Source of the DNA: Triplophysa rosa | Lineage: Eukaryota > Chordata > Actinopteri > Cypriniformes > Nemacheilidae | Direction of reading: 5' to 3' | Assembly: GCF_024868665.1 (NCBI RefSeq) | Contig: NC_079898.1 | Span: 8,406,777 to 8,470,776, forward strand | DNA: 64,000 nt | Part shown: positions 12,401 to 25,720 of the stretch, piece after piece | How the letters are laid out: every line of letters begins with the position of its first letter | Position numbering within the stretch: the first letter of the stretch is position 1 | The notes under the pieces: model-generated | Told to the model about the DNA's origin: nothing | Databases searched by the model: none | The model's input: the letters and a program-made list of their open reading frames with translations, nothing else | Position numbers and translations under genes: made by a program

Positions 12401-15400
12401 TTCTCCTCCAGGCCTAATGACAGCCGCTAGAGAACAGATCTCTACTGACCTCAAACCATGAATGATGTACGGCTACTGAGAGACAAATCTGTACAACAAC
12501 AACTTGAGAGACTGATGAAATCTTTTTCATAAATAAAAGTGATATGAATTAAGTCATGTGCAGTTCCTAGAAGACGTCACTATGGGATTTTGCACTCTAT
12601 GACCGGATCACTTTTTAAGTTCCAGAGTATTTGCACATTACAAAGCCTAAAATGTAACAAAAACAAAAGATGTAAAAAATTATGGGACATAATTTTTAAA
12701 TAACTATTTTTAGCCATTCAACTTTAGGTTTCATTGCAATATGCTGATGGAGCAATTATCTATCTGACCAAATCCAGTACTCAAACTTGCGACATATTTA
12801 ATGTAAAAACACTTTTTAAACACTTTCAAGCTAAAACTAATATTATGGTACGATTTAAGGTTCAAAAACGCTGTATTTTCCACATACCGTGCATGTTTGT
12901 ATCTCCTCTTTGCTCCGCCTCTCTGATACGTATACATCATACAGAGTTTGTTTGAGACAGAAACAAGCTCGCATTACAGCAGGGAATGGTATAAATAACG
13001 CGATCGCTTTGGCCCTTCTTGATCAACCAGTGTTATGCCACGTCTCGTCGCGACTCAACAAAGACAATAAACCCTATTATAAACACGACATTTGTTGCAT
13101 CTAGTTGGAACATAATTACTGATTATTAGGACTTTCACGTAGCATGCGTGTCTGCATTTGCAGATCACACACACAAAGAGACAACAAGCGCTACAAACAC
13201 ACGACAAACTCAACTCGCGTTAGTCCGTAATAAAGTCTTTTACAATGAAAATATATTTACAGGCTGCGAATCTGAAGCGCCAGCGAAGTTTTAATGGTTG
13301 GAATGGCCCCACTTTTTAACCAAAGCTTTCGTGCATAGCCGGTCTTGATCTCTCACAGGTTCATGAAGCAATCGTCAGTGAAATGCGCCGCACAAACTTG
13401 AACATTCGGATTGTACTTTTCTGGAACAGTGTTGTAAATAAAATTAGTTTTTAATTGTCTCATCTTTTGGCAGGGCAAACAAAGAGTCTTTCTTTTCGCA
13501 ACGAAACACACAGCGTCTCTGCGACATGGCTGCGGCGATGACGATACAATGAGCTTTACAAGTACGCCCACCTTACTTGCGTATACATTTGGGTGGTCTT
13601 AGTCAAATCATACCACGAAATGACTTAGATTTGTGGGGGTGTGGTTACACGAGGCATTTCAGGCAGGTCTGGGTGAGCATTCGCTTTTAGATAGAATGCA
13701 TCTTTTGTTCCCACACTTTCATTTTTGCAATTTTACGTGTCTTATACATGCATGGGCAACTTATAACACACCAAAGACACAGAAACACACGTATTCGTGC
13801 CATATGACCCCTTTAAATTCATGCTGATGACAAAAAAGAAAAAGAAAACTTTGGCTTGATTTTTGGAATTTCCATCATCTGTAACAGATGCACGCTTGCC
13901 ACTTTTTGCATGTGGCACAAAACCAGCCAGGCATTGGCCATAAGTCTCTTGTGCTCATACAAAGCCAATGGGTCACTATTAGGTCATGGCATTAGACCAG
14001 TGGTAGAGTTTGGTCATACATAATGTGACCGCATGCACCATTTCACCTGTTCGAAATTCTTAACCTGTCAGACACTTTATAAAACGGGCGTAGGCCACAG
14101 GGTCACTCCTCACATGAACATCAACGAATTGGCGTGAGCCATGTCTGATATCATAAAGCTAAGGAGTGCACTAAGATGCACGTGACACTTTTAACAAATG
14201 ATGTGGCACGGGTAGAGTTTAATATATAAAGATAGGGTGGGGCATCCCAGTGTCAACAGGTCTGATGATCTGTCCTATTGACTATTGATGCGTGAATGCA
14301 TGTAACCCACATTGCACAGACAATACAAAGATAACGCAAAAACCCTGACCAGACATCTGGACGAATGAACCCTCACCTGCTGGATTTAAATTCCACCACG
14401 TCCATATTAACACACAAACACACACAACACATACATGTTCACAGCACGATAACATTCAACGGCCGCAGTCACATGACCAACACAAACAGAGAAGCACTGT
14501 GTCTGAAAAAAACCGCTACACACGACAAACCAGCTTAACCTGTTGTGTTTGTTCTTTACAAATGTAAATAAAGCAGTAACGATACACTTCAAAGCCACAA
14601 AAACATTGACACAGACGCATATTCCCATCTAATGACTGCCACAGTCTCCGTTCCCCTTTTCGGGCCTCACATGTTAACTATCAGTGCTAATTTGTCCCAT
14701 TAAAAGTCTTTGGAGAGGAAATGACAGTTTGGAAGAGTGTAATTTTAGAAACACAGCAGTCTGAGGCTAGCCATCTCCAGGGGGCTTTCTCAGTCTCGAC
14801 CCGCCATTGCAGCTCAAACGCCATCTGGCTCTTATTAAACCCAGTGTTACAGTTTTCCTCCAGTATGACTCGGAAGTCTGTTGGTCCGGACAAATCTAGA
14901 CTGGCTCCGAAACAACGCGGGCCGAGGCCGTGTCGGACGGCACCTGGTGAGAGCTCCGTAACAGATCCTGTTTATTCGAGTTCTTCTGGCTGTTGAGGTG
15001 GACAGAAGTGAGAGAAAAAGCACATGCAGTTCTGTCACATGCTCGAGAAAGTACATCACTGTATAAACACAGCTGACATTTTCTGAACATGCAGCTATAC
15101 GTGACATTTAAATGCTAACTTTAATGATGTTTAGCGAGGTGGGACGAGCTGGATTTTCTGTTCTCCCTTCTGGAACATCCAGCTCAAACCTGCCTAAATA
15201 AACATGAAATCAGGACTGACCACTTGAATACGCCTCCGGGTACGATTCATCAGCGCACGTATATGTTTGTCTTCATAATTATTCGTTATAGTAAATGAGA
15301 ATTGCTTCGCATTTCCTTTTTGGATGACGTCATTAAGCCGTACCAGTAGGAATATACCTTAAAGCGGCCCTAACACGCGCGGTTTCTGCCAATCTCATAT

Positions 15401-18400
15401 TAATCTTGAGGGCCTATAGAGTAGTATTGCATACTTCGTATCTTCAAAGAGTATTTAGTTTGATCACATTTATAAAAGATATATACAGCTGTACGAATAT
15501 TTCCGAAAGCATACGGTGTGTACGGGGGGGAGGGGTAGGCTGAACTAAAGCACGTGTGCACTCATTGCCAACAAAACACAGACATCAGTTTCACTCACCG
15601 CATGCGGTTCATGTCCGGCATCTTTTAGTGCTGGGACGGCTCCATATATCAGTTTCAAACGATCTCCAAATCCAGCGTTATATCCACCGTTTATATAACA
15701 TTCATCACCCAAATGCAGTGAACAAACAAACACCTGAACTTCGCGAACGTATGCTCTCTCTCTCTCTCTCTCTCTCTCCTGCACACAAGTGAAAGTGACG
15801 TCTGAGCATGCTCCTTCTCCTGCTCTCCTTGCTGCCGCGTGGGCATGCCGTGTGCTTTTCTGGGAGAATTGTCCAATAAGGGACTAAGAAACATTGTTAC
15901 GAAACAGTTTTATATGTTCTAAAAAAAACTTTCCGAAACCTGTACGATTTCTGGGGGAGTGTATCGAGCACAGAAATACTACGTAATACGGCCAACTCGT
16001 TTTTTGACAAGTTGACCATGTTAAGCATGAGAAGACAGCACGTTTAACATTGTAAAGAAGTCAGAATGTATGACACACCATTGCACCACACCTTTAACGA
16101 AAAACGAAGCAACTATTTGGAAAGTAGCGTAGCCTTTCTAATACAGTTTACAATTTAATGCCAATTTAATGGCGATAACAGTAAAGAGTGATCAATAAAA
16201 TAAATGTAATGCCAATTCAATGGCGATAACAGTAAATACTGATCAATAAAATCAATGTAATGCCAATTCAATGGCGATAACAGTAAATACTGATCAATAA
16301 AATCAATGTAATCCCAATTTAATGGCGATAACAGTAAAGAGTGATCAGTATAATAAATGTAATGCCAATTTAATGGCGATATCAGTAAATAATGATCAAT
16401 AAAAAAATGTAATACTAATTTAATGCCGATAACAGTAAATAATGATCAATAAAAATAAACGCCACCAATTTACGGTAAAGTATGTTTTAATACTGTTTTT
16501 AATCATATCTTTTAATTTAATCTTTTTAAACCCTTTAAACTTTAAAGATGCATGCGTTGGAGTATACGAGATCACTAAAAGCATGATGACAAAAGCAGAT
16601 CCTATAGATGACACCAGCAGCAACCTCATAATGCTGACCATAGCTAACCTTGTGAAGCATCACCAACAGGCCCTCTCCGCCAAATCAAAGTCAAGCATCT
16701 CAACACTTGAGACAAAGACAGACCACAATGTAAGCCACAGTGGCAGATCATATCCAAAAGACTGTTTTCTCTTGAATCCAAGACTAATGTGCTTGATGAA
16801 GACATGCATGCACTGGAAACAGCCTGAGCTTTGACCGACAGAAATGCAAAGCTGTCACTGATCTCGAGTCTCACAGTCGGCACAATAACGCTTGAATTAT
16901 TGGTCTTCTGGAGTTAATTAACGTCTTTTAGTCTTCTTGAACATATGTATTCCCTACCCTAGATGACCGGACCTACAGACTCTCACCAACAAACCAAAAG
17001 ACTGTCTAAGACACAAGCTGTTATACCAAGGTCCCATCATCCCACACATTCACCTCTAGATGTTCATTCTGGGAACACTATCTATATGTGTAACCAATAG
17101 CAGACTTAAGGAATGTGTTCTTGGCAAGTTCTTGAAACAGTAACTGGTTATGTTATTATATTACATAATGAAGTGTTATGTTTTTATTATCTCAGAATGA
17201 GCTATTTCTATCTACATACACCGAGGGTCCCCTTACAAGGAATTCACCATGTTGTTTCTACAGTAGCCCTAAACGGACAAACTGCTCTACAGAGCGTTTC
17301 GTAAATACGTAATCTACTTCTGCAAAGAAGCAAAAACACAACGACATCTTTGTCCTGTGTCAGCCCCGAAGTGCTTCAAAAAGAAGGGGTGGAGCCGTTG
17401 GTTGCAATTTGCAACCTCACCACTAGATGCTGCTAAAATCTCCACTTTGCACCTAAAGTCCCCGTGAACCGGAAGTAGCGATCATTTTTACTTCCGTATT
17501 TTGACGCATTTCTGTGTGAAATGGAACTTTGAATGAGAAAAATTGTGGGCGTGGCTTTCGTCTTTCTCTGCGATTTGATTGGATGTATAAAAACAGCCTT
17601 TGCATTTTGAAAGGGAACTGGCAGCAGACTGACAGTTGAAGGGGAGGAGTTAACGGATGCTCCAAGCCGTCTAACATCATCTAATGGCTGGAATACACTA
17701 CAAGACTTTTAAAATCTGAACAGATTTTTTTTAAACTAGACATCATACACTTGAAGACTTTTTGAAAGTTTCAGATAGAAACACACACTATCTGATCAAA
17801 TCTGCAGACTGTCCAGACTGAAAATCTGAGCAAAAGTCAAGTGTATTTTAGCCTTAAGATGGATAATCGTTGCAGGACGGAAGTGCTTTTTCAGACTTTA
17901 ACTGAAGATTATGAGGGCACACGATTTAAAAACATAAAAGACCCATATTGATAAACTATTTACAATAAACGCTGCATTATTTCATGAAAAAATAAGCATT
18001 GTAATTTTTAATTTCTCTTGGACTTTAAAGAGCTGTTTTATTCAAAATGCCTTTAAAAAAAATTTGGAAAGACCTGTTTTTCTTTTTGGTTATGTAACGT
18101 TTGACATATACCCTATTTCAGAAAATATATTAAATTCATAATGTTGCCTAAGAATGCAGGAACCCACAAATACCACCTAAGACCCATATGGACACTATGT
18201 CGTAGATGTCAGCTGATGTCGAACCCATATTGAGAAATTTTGTTTTACCTACAGTGTTCAACTGTCAGATGGCAAATTCAAGGAATTTGTTGCCTCACAG
18301 ATGAAAACCTATTCTGAAAAGAAAGACCAACATTAGTCGCCGCACCTTATGGGAGGCTCTTCAAGCTTTCAGCTGCAGGCACATCTTGTAAATCTTTCAA

Positions 18401-21400
18401 TCAGGAGAAGCTGAAAGATCAAACCTGTCATCACGTTTGAGCGGTTTGTGTGTTATTGCTGAGATATACGCCCGAAGCATCCACTGCTTCTCCCTTCATT
18501 TATACATGAAGCGTATAATAGAAATACAATGACAACAGAAGTAACCGTTCACTGAACAGGGAGGAGTTTGCTCAATGCCTTCAGGCTGTTTCCAATAATC
18601 ATACCACCAATAATCATTTTACAGTTACACCAATCACCCATCTGACCTGAATTACCAGACTTTCCTCTGACTACATCACCAACCTGAACACCTCAGAATG
18701 CTCCTTGAAAACAACATTTATTGCATCTGTAATATGTTTCCTTACTGGAGCAGTCAACCTGAAAGCCATCTGCTCTTAGATTTTATCTTCACAATGGGTG
18801 TTATATTCTGTGATCTGCTTCCAGAGTTTATTCGTTTGAGGTTGCCATTTCATAAGTCAGGAGATATGATGGAGATCTCGGTATCACCTTGGTCTCAGAC
18901 GTTTCTCCTAAAGGTTCTTACAAGAAATGAAACAAGAAAACTGTTAAAAAAGTATTGAGACCTTCAATAATATTGACTTTTGATTGCAGGTTTCACAAAT
19001 CTGAGCTCAGTTTGTGACATTGTAGAGATCTCATTGTGTGAGATTTCCGGCTCTTTTTCTCAGGAGAAATATCCGAGATGCATTACTCTTCATTAAGAGG
19101 CCTTTTACACGACACCATTTTCAACGAAAAACTTTTTATGCGTTTTGGCTGTTCATTTACACGAAAACGGCGATTTGGGGGACTGAAAATGCAAACTTTT
19201 GAAAACGGGTCTCAAAGTGCACGTTTTTGAAAACGCCGGCATTACCGTTTCCTTGTAAACTCTGAAGGCGGCATTTTCCAAAAACTATGACGTCATATGC
19301 ACGTGTATTATGTGTTCAGTCTGTAGGCATGCACGAGTATTCCCCAAACAATAATGGCGGCCTCCATGCTGCATGTTTGTGCCGCGTGACATACTTATTA
19401 TCATTTCTCCAGCAAAAAGTAGATTTATTGCACCACTACAACCAGCGGAGACAAAGTATTTTATTTCTATGCACACTACTATAAACACACACACACACAC
19501 GTAAATGCAGATCGTTTTGATAACGCTGTCGTGTGTACGTGAAACCTTTCAAAAACACAATGTTTTTTATCGTGTAAACATACTGTTAATCTCGGATATT
19601 AAAGCGATTCGTGATTTCTTCTTATGGGTCAACATAACCTTTAGTGATCCTCTAAATAAATTGGTTTTAAAACTAAATAAATCACTTTCAAACCCCCTTT
19701 TAATATGTACACCCAAAGGGTTGCCATTGGCATATGTAGATGTATTCTTTAACTTGAACAATGATTAACCTATTTATCAACAGGCCTGACAGAACATCTC
19801 GGTCAAGTTTTGATGAATTTGCACATCATCAGAAAACCGCTACCATGTAACATAACCAAGCTTGAACACCTTAATCTGTTGTGACCTGCTTTTCCAACAG
19901 GGAATCTGAAGGACATCATGTTTCAGTCTCTTGCTTTCAGGGCGTGCAAAAATTGTAGCAGATGGATCTTAAGATTCTGCAGAAATCAAATGCACCCATT
20001 TTCGCTTATGGTCTTGGATAACAGAAAATGGGTCGTCGTGGTAAAGCCTATTTTCTCAAATCCTTCGAAGCTTAACAGATCTAGCTCTGACATACAGACA
20101 AGGCTTTCAAGATTTCCCCACACAATACAAATATCGTGAGATCAGATCTCTAGGATTGATAACTGCGCTGTCAACACTGTGAACCTCAACTAATGAAAAT
20201 AATTCTGCATGAAGAATGAAACGCAGACTGAAATCACAGTCTTCTCATGTTTATTAATGGGCCTGCCTATGTCAAGCAGGCCCATTAATAAACAACCAAA
20301 GTGAAATCTTCAGAACTTATTTGTCGCTGGTCAGCAGTGCTTCAGGCACACACACGTGTACAGATGTTGAGTAGAGGGGTCTGCGGCAGCTATATTTAAC
20401 ATCTCTACATGTGGATTTCATTTGGGTGAATGGGCTTGCATACTTCCACTGACAAGAACCAGACAGCTCCTAATCCAGCAGTCCCTTAACCCCGCATGAG
20501 AAACATTCAGCTCCACTGCCTTAGATCTCTCTCTCTCTTTAATGATCAATCCATCCCGGAGGTCTTTCAAAGTCTCCTTGAATGGTAAGAAAACATTATC
20601 ACACTACGGGAACATTATGATATTCAATACAATTATACAAAGTACTATATCAGAACCCTTTAGGATTTCACAATTGATGGAATTGTGTTTTTTGTACCAG
20701 TTGCGTACATTAGGGTGTTTTAAGTTACATTTTGGTGTTGTTTAAAGGTACAGTTCACCCAATAATGAAAATTCTGTCATGAATTACTCTCTCTCCAGCT
20801 GTTCCAAATTTGTATAAATGTCTTTGTTCTGATGAACACAGAGAAAGATATTTGGAAGAATGCTTAACCAAACAGTTCTTGGACCCCCTTGACTACCATA
20901 GTAGTAAAAAATGGCAATGGAAGTGCCCCAGAACCGTTTGCTTTCCTACATTCTTCAAAATATCTTATTTTGTGCTCAACAGAACAAAATATGATGAAGT
21001 AATTTTTCCTACTATGGGAGTCAATGACAGTCCAACAACTGTTTTGTTACAAGCGTCTTTACAAACGTCTTTCTCTGTGTTCTGATGATTGTTTACAGAT
21101 CTGGAACAACTCCAAGGTGAGTAAATAATTACAGAATATTTATTTTTGAGTGACCTATCCCTTTAATTTGTGTTAAAACCACTTTTTCATATCACGTCAC
21201 CCATTTGTGTTTGTATTTATGGCACGGTGCACCATCGCTATACAAGTACGGAAAGGCCACTTGCGATAACTTTGGAGTAATCATGTGGATGTCCATTTTA
21301 CCACCTCTGTTATGGTGGTTAACTCTATAGTAAAAGGTACAAATCAGATTTATATTATTACTTACCATATATACCATATTACTACTTACCATATATATAT

Positions 21401-24400
21401 ATGGTGCGTGCATGCTAATGAAATATATAGTTGAAAAATGAATATACAAAACGTTGCTATGAAATATACAATTAAGAACTGTAAAGTACTACTGCAAAGC
21501 TGAATTTCCTGCATTTTAAACACAATTTTTCTGGCAATCCGTTTCTGGCCTACTGAGTTTTTTACAGTGGGCTCATCAATCAACTTTAGATTTTATTTTA
21601 GTACCTAACAAGCTAATATCAGCCGATCTTGAATTTGTTTCAGAAAAGCTAATATCTCTGCTCATTTGCCTTTGTAGTTTGAGACTGTTTTAACGGTGTC
21701 TGAGAATTGAAAGGTAGGCCTAGTAGCTATGCAAGGTGGCAAGCTCAATCTGACCCGGTCCTTTCTGCTGTGTGTTATCTGTGTTCCTGCCCCGAGTCCT
21801 TGAACGGATCCATCTCCAGCCCCCACACACCCCTTCTCTGTTCCAGATGAACACAAAACACACATGAGGGTCAAAACACACGCGTGCTACTACTAACGCA
21901 GGTACTAAAACACACAACGGCAAAAATGTAAACAGAAAAGATACACACACACCACTTTCACCAAATCAATTATCCACAAAAAGATACAGATAAGAAAAGT
22001 CTCTCTCCGCGTTAGTAGCCTATCTGGCTCCCACGGGGTGTTGATGTGCAGAAGAGGGTGTACAGAACATTCCTGGCATACGCACGGCCCGGCAGAGAGC
22101 AGAATAATGTCATGGAAGAAAAACTGGTGCGAGTCCAAGGCTTTTGGTCACCGGCGGTAGTTTTATGCGTACACACACCTGTACAGAATGTTCTTCTGAG
22201 CATCTAGTAATGTGTTGAACTGATGAAGCTAAAGGAAATGATGAAGCGGGTCACTATCAGCTTCAGTTTATCAAACAGAGTTTCTCTTCCACTTGAAGAG
22301 ACCGAGCGTACCATATAGCCCAGGAAGAAGCGGACGTCGAAATGTCAGCCATGCTTTCCCAGGCCGCCGTGAGTGTTGGGTTGCAGTGCGGGCACTGCCT
22401 CTCCCGGCGCTCGCTGCTGGATACATGGTGCCTCGGTCTTGAGCGTGGCTCCAAGCCGCGCCCGCCCCCAATGCCGTGTTTACCGGAAGTGCATGAGGAA
22501 CTTAGTAAGACCTGGAACGCCCCCTTGGAACCACAACTGCCGTGGCGTATATCAATCGACAGGGTGGCATTCGCTCACGGCAGTTAACACGACTCACCCG
22601 ACGCCTCCTCCTGTGGAGTCAGCAGGTGATCATCTCCCTGCGAGCCACACATATCCCAGGCGACCTGAACCAGACAGCCGACGCGCTCTCTCGTCAGTCG
22701 ACGCCTTGTGGAGAGTGGCGAGTCCATCCCCGCGCAGTCCGGCTCATATGTTGCCTCCCCGGACTCCTCCCATTGCCCAGTTTGGTACTCCCTGACCGAG
22801 GTACCCCTCGGCACGGATACCCTAGCGCACAGCTGGCCGCGGGGCAAGCGGAAGTACGCCTTCCCCCCAGTGAGCCTCATTGCACATGTATTGTGCAAGG
22901 CCAGGGAAGAGGAGCATCAAGTGGTACTAGTTGCGCCCTATTGGTCCAACCGGACTTGGTTCTCGGAGCTAATGCTCTTGACAACAACTCCCCCTGGCCG
23001 ATCCCCCTGGCGAAGGACCTTCTTTCCCAGGGGAAGGGCACGTTACAGCATCCCAGGCAGACCCCTGGAACTTCCATGTCTGGACGGGACGAGGAGATCC
23101 TGAGTGGCCTACCCCCTGCGGTGGTTGGGACATCACTCAGGCTAGGGCCTCGGCTACTAGGTGGCTATACGCCCATAAGTGGCGCCTCTTCTCGTCCTGG
23201 TGCTCTTCTTGAAGAGAAGACCCGCGGAGTTGCTCGATCGGGAACGTGCTGTCCTTTCCTCAAGAGAGACTGGAGTGTAACCTCTCCCCCCTCCACACTG
23301 GGAGTGTATGTAGCCGCTACGGCCGCTCATCACGACCCAGTTGCTGGGAAGCCTCTGGGACAGCACGACCTGGTCATTAGGTTCCTAAGGGGCGCGAGAA
23401 GGCGACCGCCTCATCCGCGCTCCATACCCTCTTGCGACCTAGGTGGCGGGCCTCAAGAGGCCCCCCCCTTCGAGCCCCTCGGAGCTGCCGCTCTTTCTCA
23501 CCTCACGATAAAGACGGCTCTCCTGATGGCGCTCACCTCCAAGAGGGTAGGGGACCTACAAGCACCCTCCGTGTCCACAGATTGCCTAGAACTCGGGCCC
23601 GTGATTCTCACGTTATCCTGAGACCCCGGCCCGCTACGTGGCCCAAAGTTCCCACCACTCCCCCTAGAGACCAGGTGGTGAACTTGCAGGCGCTCCCCAC
23701 TGGGGAGGAAGACTCAACCCCATCCGTGTTGTGTCCATTACGCGCACTGCGCCTCTACTTGGACCGCAGCAGAGCTTCAGAAGCTCTGAGCAGCTCTTTT
23801 CTGTTTTGGAGGTCAGCAGAAGGGAGGGCTGTCTCCAAACAGAGGCTGGCGCACTGGATCGTGGATGCCTCGTAGGCATACCGATCCAAGATCGCCCCTG
23901 CCCGTTGGAGTGAGGGCACACTCCACCGGTGTCTCCTCATGGCACTCCAGCGCTCGCAATCTGCAGAGCTGGCTACGCCCACACCTTCGCGAGGTCTACA
24001 ACCTACGCGTGGAACCGGTGTCAGCCGCGTCCTGCAGGGCAACATGTAGGACCGGCAGCCGGTAGGGCGTACGCCTGCGAAAGCCCTTCCCCTTCCTCTA
24101 GGTGGGATCAGTGGCTATTCAGCCTCCCTTCTTTCCCCACTGGGTAAAGAACAGGCATTCCATCCATCACTAAGCACCTTCCTGGGGGCAGCGTATGTAG
24201 CGGCCGTAGCGGCTACATACACTTCCCAGTGTGGAGGGGGAGAGGTTACTCTCCAGTCTCTCTTGAGGAAGGACAGCATTCCCGATCGAGCAACTCCGTC
24301 GGGTCTTCTCTGAGAAGAGCACCAGGACGAGAAGAGGGCCACTTATGGGCGTATAGCCGCCTAGTGGCCGAGGCCCTAGCCTGAGGATGGTCCCAACCAC

Positions 24401-25688
24401 GCAGGGGGTGGGCCACTCAGGATCTCCTCTCAGCATCGCGTCGCTCCGCTAGAGATTGTGACCGGCACAGCCTGTGGGTTTTCCATAGGAACCCCATCTG
24501 TCGGCTCGACACAACGTCGAGAGACCGACAGAAAGGGAACGTCTTGGTTACGGATGTAACCTCAGTTCCCTGATGGAGGGAACGAGACGTTGTGTCCTTC
24601 TTGCCACAACGCTGGCCGCCCGCCACAGCGGTCGAGGGATGCTCAGGCTCCTCAGACCAAAAGGTGAATGAATGCAGCACGCCGTCTCCCTTTTATACCC
24701 GGATATCTGGGGGCGGAGTCCGGCATGCAAATTTCATTTGCCAATTTCATTGGCCTTTTCTAAACTAGTCAGAAGTTGATAGGTTCTCAAGAGCGAACCC
24801 CATCTGTCGGCTCGACACAACGTCTCGTTCCCTCCATCAGGGAACTGAGGTTACATCCGTATCCAAGACGTTGCCCATGCATGTATTAGACACGTAAAAT
24901 TGCAAAAATGAAAGTGTCGGAACAAATGATGCATTCTATCTAAAAGCGAATGCTCACCCAGACCTGCCTGAAACGTCTCGTGTAACCACACTCGCACAAA
25001 TCTACATCAGTTGGTGGTATGATTTGACTAAGACTGCCCAAATGTATATGCAAGTAAGGTGGGCGTACCTGTCAGTACAATTACTTTGGAACCTGATGTT
25101 CCAAATATGGTAAGAGGCGTCACATTTCCCTCACACGCTTGCAGTATTCGACCAATCACTACGTACTGGTTAACTGGCCAATCATAGCACACCTCGCTTT
25201 TCTGAGCGATGAGCTTTGTAAAAAATCGGGGGGGACAAAGAAGAGATACAAACATGCACGGTATGTGGAAAATACAGCGTTTTTTTAACCTTAAATCGTG
25301 TATACACATTGCATTACATCTAAAACAAACCATAATATTTGTTTTAGCCATGTCATATGACCCCTTTAAAACCGGCAAAAACGTAATCTTGATGTCATCA
25401 ACAAACACGTCTGTAAATTGTGAATGGAGATTTCAATGTGCACATCCATGTGTCGCAAGCATCCACTGAGACACAAAGCCAGGAGCCGTGCTATCAAGAG
25501 CAGAAGCAAGATTTCTCCACCGTCATTCTGAGCCAAAACAAACACCATCCTGCTATTGTTTCTGTCATCTGAATAGAAATATTGCTCCCTAGCTGGAGAA
25601 AACACAGTGTTCTGTGACACAGAAAGGGGAGTGGAAATGAATTACTCCTGTCTCTCACACCACAACTGAGGCCTATTCCCTCACTGTG

Positions 25689-25720
<32 letters not shown>

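Larger units (their letters stand above)
22318..24872 (+). mobile_element. Deleted and rearranged DIRS-type retrotransposon (plus strand)
   Basis: It starts with a gag N-terminal fragment (22,340-22,530; MPCLPEVHEELSKTWN in one frame), jumps directly into RNase H, continues through the tyrosine recombinase, and ends in the family's terminal structure (24,539-24,872). That terminus has 59-base arms in inverted orientation with one mismatch. Most of gag and all of RT are missing. A segment of the recombinase N-terminal region (23,085-23,330) is repeated inverted at 24,195-24,440. It lies antisense to thada and is inactive. Confidence 0.85.

Noticed and set aside
22542..23621. 359-codon plus-strand open frame as a host gene
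   Set aside because: It is the RNase H/recombinase part of a DIRS element (AYINRQGG, TSKRVGDLQ), partly in a shifted frame.
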